64,000 nucleotides of DNA from Eulemur rufifrons. Its lineage: Eukaryota; Chordata; Mammalia; Primates; Lemuridae. Numbering within the stretch: position 1 is the first letter of the stretch; every line of letters begins with the position of its first letter. Below, one piece after another: positions 47,904 through 60,090 of the stretch. The notes beneath the pieces are model-generated. The model was not told the DNA's origin, did no database searches, and was given only the letters and a program-made list of their open reading frames with translations. Position numbers and translations under genes: made by a program. Location of the stretch: NCBI RefSeq assembly GCF_041146395.1, contig NW_027182876.1, positions 70,001-134,000 of the forward strand. The letters run 5' to 3'.

Positions 47904-48424
47904 GACCGCTAAATCTAAGCCCTACCACCAAACCTAACCTCTGACCCTGAACCTAAGCCCCGAGCCTAAAGCCCAACACTAACTCTAAACACTTACCCTA
48001 AACCTAATCCCTAACCCTAATGCTAACCCCTAAACGTAACTCTAACCACGAACAGTAAACCTAACCCTAACCTCTAACACAAACCCTAACACATAACTCT
48101 AACCCTAAAACTAACCCTAACCCTTAACCCAACCTAAACCCTAACCGTAACCCTTAACCTTAATCTTAACCGTTAACTCTCATGCTAACCTTTAATCCTA
48201 ACCCTAATCCTAATCTTCAACCCTAAACCGAACACAACCCTAACCCTGTACCAAACCCTGACCCCTCATCTTAACCCTATCCGCAAACCTCATCCCCAAA
48301 ACGAACTGTAACCGTTAAACCTAACAGTAACCTTAAACCGTAACCCTAATCTGTAACCCTATCCCCTCACCATAACACTACACTTCATCCTGAACCCTAA
48401 CCATAATCCTAACCCTAAATCTAA

Positions 48425-48617
48425 TTCTCAGACTTCTTGCTTTCTTAGAGTTTAGAAAGCCTGCAATCCTCCCATGCCATGTGTGAAAGGAGGCTCTACC
48501 ACTGTGTCCTGCATGAAATCCATGGGCCCATACCCAGAGTCCGATACAGTGGGTTCCCGGTGACAATCCCAGCCCCCTAACCTCCCCCCAGCGTAATGCC
48601 GACAGGGCCTGTGCGCT
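48425..48617 (+). repeat. S core, X subtype, 3.44 kb copy 3
   Basis: As in copies 1 and 2, with private CCATGGGCCCATACC and GGGCCTGTGCGCT. Confidence 0.83.
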
Positions 48618-49597
48618 AAGCATAAATGATACCTTTAACAGATAACCCTACCCCTGAACATGGCACCTAACCCTGTTCCTATTTCTCCCCTTAACACGTA
48701 AACCTCACCGTGAGCCTAACTTTAACCTCTTAACGTAACGTTAATGCATAACCCATTCCCTGAGAACATCCCCTATCCCATAATTCTAACCCTATCTCCT
48801 AGTCATAACTGTAACACCTAATCCCTAACCCTAATTCTCCACCGCTAAGCCTAACCGTAACGCTGCCTACAACCCTAACACTGACAGGAACCCTTAGTTC
48901 TAACCCCAACGCTATGCCTAACAAAAGCCCTAACCCTTCACCCTTCACCCTAACCCCTGAGCATTACCCTAACCTTTAACCGTAATCCTAATCCTAACCA
49001 TTAAACCTAACCCTAGCTCTTAAAGCTAACCCTAAACCTTACCCTCACGACTAGACCTAACCCTGACACTAACCTAACACCTAACCCTAACCATAACCCC
49101 TAAAGCTAACCCTAACCCTGAACCCTAAACCTAACCCTAACACTGAACCTTCACTATATCCCTAACCCCTAAGCCTAATCCTAACTGTTAACCCTCACCC
49201 TAACACTTAAACTGGACCATAACACTAAACATTAACCCTAACACTAAACTTTAACCCTAACCATAAGCCCAACACTTAACCCTAATCCTATCCCCTAACC
49301 CTAAGCCCTAACCCTAAACCTAACCCTAACCCCAACCCTAACCCTTAATCTTGACCCTTACCATTAACCCTCACACTAACCCTAATCCTAATCTTTAACC
49401 ATAAAGCTAACACTGAAGCCTAACCCTGTGCCAAACGCTAAACCCAAACCTTAACCCTAACCCTGAAACTTAACCATAAACCTAACTGTAAATGTTACAC
49501 CTAACACTAACCTCTAACCCTAACCCCTAACCCTAAGACCCCACCTTAACACTAACCCTAACCCTAAACATTATCATAATCCTACCCCTAAATCTAA

Positions 49598-49791
49598 TTC
49601 TCGGACTTCTTGCTTTCTTAGAGTTTAGAAAGCCTAAAATCCTCCCATGCCATGAGTAAAAGGGGGCTCTGCAGCTCTCTCTTGCATGAAACCAGGAGCC
49701 CATACCTAGCGTATGATAGAGTGGGTTCCCGGGGACAATCCCATCCCCCTAACCCCAGCCCCCCGCCCAGTGCAGACAGGGCCTGTACGCT
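49598..49791 (+). repeat. S core, derived Y subtype, 3.44 kb copy 3
   Basis: Carries all derived Y changes. The X-to-Y distance is 1,173 bp against 1,185 in copies 1 and 2, because the GCCGAACCCTAA words are missing near 49.3 kb. Confidence 0.83.
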
Positions 49792-50128
49792 AAGTATAAA
49801 CACTACCCCTAACAGATAACCCTCACCCTGAACATAGCACCTGACCCTGATCCTATTGCTCACCTTAAAACATAAACCTCCCCGTAACCCTAACTTATCC
49901 CCTTATCTTAACCTTAATGCATAACACCCTGAGAAGAAGCCCTCTCCCATAATTCTAATCCTAACACCTAGCCATAATCGTAACACCTCATCCCTAATTC
50001 TAAAATGCCAACCCTAACCTTCACCCTGCCAACAACCCTAACCCTAACCCTAACCCCTAACCCTAAGCCCTCACCCTATCGCTAATCTTCATCCCTAAAC
50101 CGTACCGTAATCCTAACCCTAAATCTAA

Positions 50129-50316
50129 TTCTCAGACTTGCTTTCTCAGAGTTTTGAAAGCCTACAATCCTACTAAGCCATGCATGAAAGCCCGCTCTGC
50201 CACAGTGTCCTGCATGAAACCCAGAGGCCCATACACTGCGTACGATAGAGTGGGCTCCCAGCGACCATCACAGACCCCTAACTTCGCCTCCTAGTGCATA
50301 CAGGGCCCGTGCCCTA
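50129..50316 (+). repeat. S core, derived Z subtype, 3.44 kb copy 3
   Basis: Shortened CAGACTTGC start, ending GGGCCCGTGCCCTAAG. Confidence 0.83.
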
Positions 50317-51145
50317 AGCATAAACCCTACCCCACACCCATAACCCTAACCCAGAACATAACACCTAACCCTGATCCTACTGCTCACCTTAACACGTAAA
50401 CCTCACCCTAACCCTAACTTAACCCCTTATCTTAACGATAATGCATGACACCCTGAGAACAAGCCCTATACCGTAATTCTAACACTAACTCCTAGCCGTA
50501 ACCATAACACCTAATCCCTAATTCTGAAACGCCAACCCTAACCTTAACCCTACCGACAACACTAACACTAACCCTAAAACCCTTACCCTAACCCTACGCC
50601 TAAAAATAACCCTAACCATTGATCCTTAGTCATAACCCCTAAAGTTTAACCCTAACCCTTAACGCTAATCCCAATCCTAACCATTAAACATAACCCTACT
50701 TAACCCTAACCCTAACCTATACGCTAATGCCTAGAGATCTAACCCCAACACTGACCTACAGTTAACACTAGCCCTAACCCCTAATCCTAATCTTAAACCT
50801 GAACCATAAACCTAACCCTTAACCCTAACCCTATTCCTAACCCCCTAACCCTAACCCTAACTGTTAAGCCTCACCCTAACACTTAACCCTGACTCTAACC
50901 CTAAACCTTAACCCTAACCCTGAACCCTAACCCTAAGCCTAACCCTTAACCCTGACCCTATCCCTTCACCCTAACCCCTAACCCTAACGCTAACCCCAAC
51001 CCTAAACCTAACCCTGGCCCCCAACCCAGACTTAACACCTAACCCCTAACACTAACTCTAAACCTAACCACTAATCCCTAGCACCTGACCCTGACTCGAA
51101 ACCTAACCCCTAACTCAAAACCCCTAACCCCAAACCTAACCCTAA

Positions 51146-51335
51146 TTCTCAAACTACTTCCATTCCCAGAGTGAAGCAAGCCTACAATACAGCCATGCCA
51201 TGTGTGAGATGAGGCTCTGCCTGAGTCCTGCATGTAGGTTTTGTCCCAAGGCCCAGGGAATGATGTTGTGCTTTTGTGGTGACTCCGACCACACCCCTCT
51301 CACCGTAGATTAACCAGGTCCTGTGCCCTTAAACT
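51146..51335 (+). repeat. W core, 3.44 kb copy 3
   Basis: As in the other copies, with TTCTCAAACTACTTCC at the start. Confidence 0.83.
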
Positions 51336-51524
51336 GACCGCTAAATCTAAGCCCTACCACCAACCCTAACCTCTGACCCTGAACCTAAGCCCCGAGCCTA
51401 AAGCCCAACACTAACTCTAAACACTTACCCTAAACCTAATCCCTAACCCTAATGCTAACCCCTAAACGTAACTCTAACCACGAACAGTAAACCTAACACT
51501 AACCTCTAACACAAACCCTAACAC

Positions 51525-52130
51525 ATAACCCTAACCCTAACCCTACGCCTACCCCTACCCCTAACCCGAAACCCAACCCCTAACCCTAACCCTAACCCCA
51601 ACCCTAACCCCTACCCTAACCCTAACCCTACCCCTACCCTACCCCTACCCTAACCCTAAACCTAACCCTAACCCCTAACCATAACCCTAACCCCCTAACG
51701 CTAACCCCCTAACCCTAACCCTAACCCTAACCCAACCCTAAACCCTAACCCTTAACCATAACCATAACCCTAAAACCCTAACCCTAACCCCTAACCCTAA
51801 CCCTAACCCCTAAACCCTAACCCTACCCTAACCCTAACCCTACCCTAACCCTAACCATAACCCTAACCCCTAACCCAACCCTAACCCTAACCGTAACCCC
51901 TAACCCAACCCTAACCCTAACCGTAACCCCTAACCCAACCCTAACCCTAACCCTAACCCCCTAACCCTAATCCTAACCCTAACCCCCTAACCCCAACCCT
52001 AACCATAACCCCTAACCCTAACCCTAACCCCAAGCCCTAACCCTAACCCTAACCTTACCCTTACCCTAACCGTAACCCTACCCCTACCCTAACCCCAACC
52101 CTAACCCTAACCCTAACCCTAAACCCTAAC
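51525..52130 (+). repeat. Interstitial purer telomeric tract (~600 bp)
   Basis: Dense CCCTAA, CCCTAAC, CCCCTAA and CCCTACC words resemble the tract at 1-560 far more than the surrounding degenerate spacer. It lies between CACAAACCCTAACACATAAC (left) and AACTCTTAACCTTAACCC (right). In other units these flanks are separated by only ~60 bp of CCCTAA-like sequence. It reads as an in-place expansion. The C-rich strand is forward on both sides, so this is not a head-to-head fusion point. Confidence 0.85.
51871..51960 (+). repeat. Three tandem 30-bp telomere-variant units
   Basis: The 30-bp unit begins TAACCCAACCCTAACC and ends CCGTAACCCC. It occurs at 51871, 51901 and 51931, the third copy with one base changed (CCG to CCC). 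This shows recent slippage or replication-based duplication within the tract. Confidence 0.88.
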
Positions 52131-52405
52131 TCTTAACCTTAACCCTAAGCGTTAACTCTCACGCTAACCTTTAATCCTAACCCTAATCCTAATCTTCAAC
52201 CCTAAACCTAACACTTAACCCTAACCCTGTACCTAACCCTAACCCCTCATCTTAACCCTAACCGTAAACCTCAACCCGAAACCAAAGTGTAACCGTTAAA
52301 CCTAAGAGTAACCTTTAACCCTAACCCTAATCCCTAACCCTAAGCCCTCACCCTAACACTAAACTTCATCCTTAACCCTAACCATAATCCAAATCCTATA
52401 TCTAA

Positions 52406-52601
52406 TTCTCAGACTTCTTGCTTTCTTAGAGTTTAGAAAGCCTGCAATCCTCCCATGCCATGCGTGAAAGGAGGCTCTACCACTGTGTCCTACATGAAAA
52501 CCATGGGCCCATACCCAGAGTATGATAGAGTGGGTTCCCGGGTGCAATCCCAGCCCCCTAAACTCCCCCCACCCGCCTAATGCAGACAGGGCCCGTGCGC
52601 T
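52406..52601 (+). repeat. S core, 1.87 kb unit 1
   Basis: Typical core with TCCTACATGAAAACC and GGGTGCAATCC as private changes. It sits where the fourth X core of the 3.44 kb array would be, displaced by ~537 bp. Confidence 0.83.
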
Positions 52602-53419
52602 AAGCATAAACAATACCTTTAACAGATAACCCTAACCCTGAACATAACACCCAACCCTGTTCCTATTTCTCCCCTTAACACGTAAACCTCACCGTGCGCC
52701 TAACTTTAACCTCTTATCCTAACGTTAATGCATAACCCATTTCCTGAGAACAACCCCTATCCCATAATTCTAACCCTATCTCCTAGTCATCACTGTGACA
52801 CCTAATCCCTAACCCTAATTCTATACCGCTAACCCTACCCGTAACCCTACCTACAACCCTAACACTGACAGTAAACCTTACATCTAACCCCAACGTTATG
52901 TCTAACAAAAACCCTAACCCTTGACCCTAACCCTTCACCCTAACCCCTAAGCCTTACCCTAACCCATAACCCTAATCCTAATCCTAACCATTAAACCTAA
53001 CCCTAGCTCTTAAAGCTAACCCTAAACCCTACCCTCACGACTAGACCTAACCCTGACACTAACCTAACACCTAACCCTAACAAGAACTCCTAAAGCTAAC
53101 CCTGATACCTATCCCTAACCCAACCAGTAAACTCTAACCCTACACCTAAGCCCAATCCGTAACCCTAATCCTATCCTTTTACCCTAAAACTAATCCCTAA
53201 ACCTAACCCCTATACCTCACCCTAACTCTAACCCTAATCCTAATTCTAACCATACCCCTTCATAAAACACTAACTCCTAACCGCTAACCCTAACACTAAC
53301 CAAAAACCCTAATCACTAATCCCTAACCCTAACGCTTAACCTTTACCCTAACCGTTAACCCTCACCCTAAATCTTAACGCTGACCTTAACCTTCACCTTT
53401 AACTCTAAGCCTAACCCTT

Positions 53420-53470
53420 AACCGTACAGTAAGGAAGACCCTTAATGCTAATGGGATCCCTTATCCCTAA
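53420..53470 (+). repeat. Non-telomeric GGATCC-containing block, unit 1
   Basis: CAGTAAGGAAGACCC, then AATGCTAATGGGATCCC, sits in an otherwise telomere-like spacer. It recurs once per 1.87 kb unit near 55,297, 57,167, 59,040, 60,907 and 62,779. A related block is on the left arm near 22,060 (TTTTCCTTACTG). I did not see it in the 3.44 kb units. Confidence 0.75.
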
Positions 53471-54276
53471 CCCTAACACTACAGCTAAAAATAACCCTAA
53501 CCTTTGATCCTTAAACCTAACCCCTAACACTTACTTTAACCCCAAACCCTAACCCTAATCCTAAGCATTAAACCTAACCCTATCTCTTAACCCTAACGCT
53601 AGCCCTTACCCTAACGCCTAGATCTAACCCTAAATCTAATCTACCGCCTAATCCTAACCTTCAGCCCTAATGCTAACTCTAACCCAGAACCCTAAACCTA
53701 CCCGTAACCCTTAACACTAACCCTATCCATGAACCTTAACCCTGACCCTAACCATTACCCGCACCCAAGCATTTAACCCTGACCCTACCCCTAATCCTTA
53801 ATGATAACCCTAACACTAAACCCTAACCCTAAGCCCAACAATTAACCCTAATCCTATCCCTTAACCCTAACCCTAATGCTAACCCCTAAACGTAACCCTC
53901 ACCGTGACCAGTAAACCTAACCCTAACCTCTATCACAAACCATAGCACATAACTCTGAACCTAAAACTAACCCTAACCCTACCCTAACCCTAAACCCTAA
54001 CTCTTAACCTTAACCCTAAGCGTTAACTCTCACGCTAACCTTTAATCCTAACCCTAATCCTAATCTTCAACCCTAAACCTAACACTTAACCCTAACACTG
54101 TACCAAACCCTAACCCCTCATCTTAACCCTAACCGTAAACCTCAACCCGAAACCAAAGTGTAACCGTTAAACCTAAGAGTAACCTTTAACCCTAACCCTA
54201 ATCCGTAACCCTAAGCCCTCACCCTAACACTAAACTTCATCCTTAACCCTAACCAGAATCCTAACCCTAAATCTAA

Positions 54277-54471
54277 TTCTCAGACTTCTTGCTTTCTTAG
54301 AGTTTGAAAGCCTGAAATCCTCCCATGCCATGCGTGAAAGGAGGCTCTACCACATTGTCCTGCATGAAATGCACGGGCCCATACCCAGAGTATGATAGAG
54401 TGGGTTCCCGGGTACAATCCCAGCCCCCTAAACTCCCCCCGCGCGCCTAATGCAGACAGGGCCCGTGCGCT
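54277..54471 (+). repeat. S core, 1.87 kb unit 2
   Basis: Private changes include GAGTTTGAAAGCCTGAAATC and CCACATTGTCCTGC. Confidence 0.83.
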
Positions 54472-56146
54472 AAGCATAAACAATACCTTTAACAGATAAC
54501 CCTAACCGTGAACATAACACCCAACCCTGTTCCTATTTCTCCCCTTAACACGTAAACCTCACCGTGCGCCTAACTTTAACCTCTTATCCTAACGTTAATG
54601 CATAACCCATTTCCTGAGAACAACCCCTATCCCATAATTCTAACCCTATCTCCTAGTCATCACTGTGACACCTAATCCCTAACCCTAATTCTAAACCGCT
54701 AACCCTAACCGTAACCCTACCTACAACCCTAACACTGACAGTAACCCTTACTTCTAACCCCAACGCTATGCCTAACAAAAACCCTAACCCTTGTCCCTAA
54801 CCCTTCACTCTAACCCCTAAGCCTTACCCTAACCCTTAACCCTAATCCTAATCCTAACCATTAAACCTAACCCTAGCTCTTAAAGCTAACCCTAAACCTT
54901 ACCCTCACGACTAGACCTAACCCTGACACTAACCTAACACCTAACCCTAACCAGAACCCCTAAAGCTAACCCTGAACCCTATCCCTAACCCTAGCAGTAA
55001 ACTTTAACCCTAAACCTAAGCCCAACCCGTAACCCTAATCCTATCCTTTTACCCTAAAACTAACCCCTAAACCTAACCCCTATACCTCACCCTAACTCTA
55101 ACCCCAATCCTAATTCTAACCGTACCCCTTCATAAAACACTAACTCCTAACCGCTAACCCTAACACTAACCAAAAACCCTAATCACTAATCCCTAACCCT
55201 AACGCTTAACCTTTACCCTAACTGTTAACCCTCACCCTAAATCTTAACACTGACCCTAACATTAACCTTTAACTCTAAGCCTAACCCTTAACCCTACAGT
55301 AAGGAAGACCCTTAATGCTAATGGGATCCCTTATCCCTAACCCTAACACTACAGCTAAAAATAACCCTAACCTTTGATCCTTAAACCTAACCCCTAACAC
55401 TTACTGTAACCGCAAACCCTAACCCTATTCCTAAGCATTAAACCTAATCCTATCTCTTAACCCTAACGCTAGCCCTTACCCTAACGCCTAGATCTAACCC
55501 TAAATCTAACCTACCGCCTAATCCTAACCTTAAGCCCTAATGCTAACTCTATCCCTGAACCCTAAACCTACCCGAAACCCTTAACACTAACCCTATCCTT
55601 GAACCTTAACCCTGACCCTAACCATTACCCGCACCCAAGCATTTAACCCTGACCCTAACCTTAATCCTTAATGATAACCCTAACACTAAACCCTAACCCT
55701 AAACCCAACACTTAACCCTAATCCTATTCCTTAACCCTAACCCTAATGCTAACCCCTAAATGTAACCTTCACCGTGACCAGTAAACCTAACCCTAACCTC
55801 TAATACAAACCATAGCACATAACTCTAACCCTAAAACTAACCCTAACCTTAACCTAAACCTAAACCCTAACTCTTAACCTTAAATCTAAGCGTTAACTCT
55901 CACGCTAACCTTTAATCCTAACCCTAATCCTAATCTTCAACCCTAAACCTAACACTTAACCCTAACCCTGTACCTAACCCTAACCCGTCATCTTAACCCT
56001 GACGGTAAACCTCAACACTAAACCAAAGTGTAACCGTTAAACCTAAGAGTAACCTTTAATCTTAACCCTAATCCCTAACCCTAAGCCCTCACCCTAACAC
56101 TAAACTTCATCCTTAACCCTAACCAGAATCCTAACCCTAAATCTAA

Positions 56147-56342
56147 TTCTCAGACTTCTTGCTTTCTTAGAGTTTAGAAAGCCTGCAATCCTCCCATGCC
56201 ATGCGTGAAAGGAGGCTCTACCACTGTGTCCTGCATGAAATCCACGGGCCCATACCCAGAGTATGATAGAGTGGGTTCCCGGGTACAATCCCAGCCCCCT
56301 AAACTCCCCCCGCCCGCCTAATGCATACAGGGCCCGTGCGCT
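56147..56342 (+). repeat. S core, 1.87 kb unit 3
   Basis: Typical core with CTAATGCATACAGGG as a private change. Confidence 0.83.
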
Positions 56343-57711
56343 AACCATAAACAATACCTTTAACAGATAACCCTAACCCTGAACATAACACCCAACCCTG
56401 TTCCTATTTCTCCCCTTAACACGTAAACCTCACCGTGCGCCTAACTTTAACCTCTTATCCTAACGTTAATGCATAACCCATTTCCTGAGAACAACCCCTA
56501 TCCCATAATTCTAACCCTATCTCCTAGTAATCTCTGTGACACCTAATCGCTAACCCTAATTCTAAACCGCTAACCCTAACCGTAACCCTGCGTACAACCC
56601 TAACACTGACAGTAACCCTTACTTGTAACCCAACGCTATGCCTAACAAAAACCCTAACCCTTGACCCTAACCCTTCACCCTAACCCCTAAGCCTTACCCT
56701 AACCCTTAACCCTAATCCTAATCCTAACCATTAAACCTAACCCTAGCTCTTAAAGCTAACCCTAAACCTTACCCTCACGACTAGACCTAACCCTGACACT
56801 AACCTAACACCTAACCCTAACCAGAACCCCTAAAGCTAACCCTGAACCCTATTCCTAACCCTAGCAGTAAACTTTAACCCTAAACCTAAGCCCAACCCGT
56901 ATCCCTAATCCTATCCTTTTACCCTAAAACTAACCCCTTAACCTAACCCCTATACCTCACCCTAACTCTAACCCCAATCCTAATTCTAACCATACCCCTT
57001 CATAAAACAGTAACTCCTAACCGCTAACCCTAACACTAACCAAAAACCCTAATCACTAATCCCTAACCCTAACGCTTAACCTTTACCCTAACCGTTAACC
57101 CTCACCCTAAATCTTAACACTGACCCTAACCTTAACCTTTAACTCTAAGCCTAACCCTTAACCCTACAGTAAGGAAGACCCTTAATGCTAATGGGATCCC
57201 TTATCCCTAACCCTAACACTACAGCTAAAAATAACCCTAACCTTTGATCCTTAAATCTAACCCCTAACTCTTACTTTAACCCCCAAACCTAACCCTAATC
57301 CTAAGCATTAAACCTAACCCTATCTCTTAACCCTAACGCTAGCCCTTACCCTAACACCTAGATCTAACCCTAAATCTAACCTACCGCCTAATCCTAATCT
57401 TAAGCCCTAATGCTAACTCTAACCCAGAACCCTAAACCTACCCGTAACCCTTAACAGTAACCCTATCCGTGAACCTTAACCCTGACCCTAACCATTACCC
57501 GCACCCAAGCATTTAACCCTGATTCTAGCCCTAATCTTTAATGATAAACCTAACACTAAGCCCTAACCCTAAGCCCAACACTTAACCCTAATCCTATCCC
57601 TTAACCCTAACCCTAACCCTAATGCTACCCCCTAAACGTAACCCTAACCGTGACCAGTAAACCTAACCCTCACCTCTAACACAAACCATAGCACATAACT
57701 CTAAACCTAAA

Positions 57712-57742
<31 letters not shown>

Positions 57743-58017
57743 TCTTAACCTTAACCCTAAGCGTTAACTCTCACGCTAACCTTTAATCCTAACCCTAATC
57801 CTAATCTTCAACCCTAAACCTAACACTTAACCCTAACCCTGTACCAAACCGTAACCCCTCATCTTAACCCTAACCGTAAACCTCAACCCTAAACCAAAGT
57901 GTAACCGTTAAACCTAAGAGTAACCTTTTACTTTAACCCTAATCCCTAACCCTAAGCCCTCACCCTAACACTAAACTTCATCCTTAACCCTAACCAGAAT
58001 CCTAACCCTAAATCTCA

Positions 58018-58213
58018 TTCTCAGACTTCTTGCTTTCTTAGAGTTTAGAAAGCCTGCAATCATCACATGCCATGCGTGAAAGGAGGCTCTACCACTGTGT
58101 CCTGCATGAAACCCACGTGCCCATACCCAGAGTATGATAGAGTGGGTTCCCGGGTACAATCCCAGCCCCCTAAACTCCCCCCGCCCGCCTAATGCAGACA
58201 GGGCCCGTGCGCT
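58018..58213 (+). repeat. S core, 1.87 kb unit 4
   Basis: Private changes include CAATCATCACATGCC and CACGTGCCCATACC. Confidence 0.83.
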
Positions 58214-59588
58214 AAGCATAAACAATACCTTTAACAGATAACCCTAACCCTGAACATAACACCCAACCCTGTTCCTGTTTCTCCCCTTAACACGTAAACC
58301 TCACCGTGCGCCTATCTTTAACCACTTATCCTAACGTTAATACATAACCCATTTCCTGAGAACAACCCCTATCCCATAATTCTAACCCTATATCCTTGTC
58401 ATCACTGTGACACCTAATCCCTAACCCTAATTCTAAACCGCTAACACTAACCGTAACCCTACCTACAACCCTAACACTGACAGTAACCCTTACTTCTAAC
58501 CGCAACGCTATGCCTAACAAAAACCCTAACCCTTGACCCTAACCCTTCACCCTAACCCCTAAGCCTTACCATAACCCTTAACCCTAAATCTAATCCTAAC
58601 CATTAAACCTAACCCTAGCTCTTAAAGCTAACCCTAAACCTTACCCTCACGACTAGACCTAACCCTGACACTAACCTAACACCTAACCCGCACCTGAACC
58701 CCTAAAGCTAACCCTGAACACTATCCCTAACCCTAGCAGTAAACTTTAACCCTAAACCTAAGCCAAACCCGTAACCCTAATCCTATCCTTTTACCCTAAA
58801 ACTAACCCCTAAACCTAATCCCTATACCTCATGCTAACTCTAACCCCAATCCTAATTCTAACCATACCCCTTCATAAAACACTAACTCCTAACCGCTAAC
58901 CCTAACACTAACCAAAAACCCTAATCACTAATCCCTAACCCTAACACTTAACCTTTACCCTAACCGTTAACCCTCACCCTAAATCTTAACACTTACCCTA
59001 ACCTTAACCTTTAACTCTAAGCCTAACCCTTAACCCTACAGTAAGGAAGACCCTTAATGCTAATGGGATCCCTTATCCCTAACCCTAACACTACAGCTAA
59101 AAATAACCCTAACCTTGGATCCTTAAACCTAACCCCTAACACTTACTTTAACCCCAAACCCTAACCCTAATCCAAAGCATTAAACCTAACCCTATCTCTT
59201 AACCCTAACGCTAGCCCTTACCCTAACGCCTAGATCTAACGCTAAATCTAACCTACCGCCTAATCCTAACCTGAAGCCCTAATGCTAACACTAACCCTGA
59301 ACCCTAAACCTACCCGTAACCCTTAACACTAACCCTATCTGTGAACCTTAACCCTGACTCTAACCATTACCCGCTCCAAGCATTTAACCCTGACCCTAAC
59401 CCTAATCCTTAATGCTAACCCTAACACTAAACCCTAACCCTAAGCCCAACACTTAACCCTAATCCTATCCCTTAACCCTAACCCTAATCCTAACCCTAAT
59501 GCTAACCCCTAAACGTAACCCTAACCGTGACCAGTAAACCTAACCCTAACCTCTAACACAAACCATAGCACATAACTCTAACCCTAAA

Positions 59589-59619
<31 letters not shown>

Positions 59620-59894
59620 TCTTAACCTTAACCCTAAGCGTTAACTCTCACGCTAACCTTTAATCCTAACCCTAATCCTAATCTTCAACCCTAAACCTAA
59701 CACTTAACCCTAACCCTGTACCAAACCCTAACCCTTCATCTTAACCCTAACCGTAAACCTCAAACCTAAAACAAAGTGTAACTGTTAAACCTAAGAGTAA
59801 CCTTTAACCCTAACCCTAATCCCTAACCCTAAGCCCTCACCCTAACACTAAACTTGATCCTTAACCCTAACCATAATCCTAACCCTAAATCTAA

Positions 59895-60090
59895 TTCTCA
59901 GACTTCTTGCTTTCTTAGAGTTTAGAAAGCCTGCAATCCTCCCATGCCATGCGTGAAAGGAGGCTCTACCTCTGTGTCCTGCATGAAATCCACGGGCCCA
60001 TACCCAGAGTATGATAGAGTGGGTTCCCGGGTAAAATCCCAGCCCCCTAAACTCCCCCCGCCCGCCTATTGCCGACAGGGCCCGTGCGCT
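59895..60090 (+). repeat. S core, 1.87 kb unit 5
   Basis: Private changes include CTCTACCTCTGTGTCC and CGGGTAAAATCCC. Confidence 0.83.

Larger units (their letters stand above)
44981..48424 (+). repeat. 3.44 kb higher-order unit, copy 2 (X-Y-Z-W)
   Basis: A 3,444 bp tandem copy with cores X 44981-45173, Y 46166-46359, Z 46697-46884 and W 47714-47903. It is almost identical to copy 1, with a few private changes such as AGAGGTCCATACACTGCC in the Z core. Confidence 0.88.
33839..51524 (+). repeat. C-rich degenerate telomere-like block with forward cores
   Basis: CCCTAAC-, CCTTAAC- and CACTAACC-like words dominate. The first ~7.7 kb (to 41.5 kb) hold diverged S and W cores mirroring the left arm; 41.5-51.5 kb hold three homogeneous 3.44 kb units. 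Spacers show conserved blocks such as AACGTTAATGCATAAC downstream of S cores but no gene. Confidence 0.92.
48425..51524 (+). repeat. 3.44 kb higher-order unit, copy 3, interrupted at its end
   Basis: Cores are X 48425-48617, Y 49598-49791, Z 50129-50316 and W 51146-51335. The unit runs normally to CACAAACCCTAACACATAAC near 51,525 and then enters the purer telomeric tract. The next S core lies 3,981 bp after this X core instead of ~3,444, an excess of ~537 bp. Confidence 0.87.
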
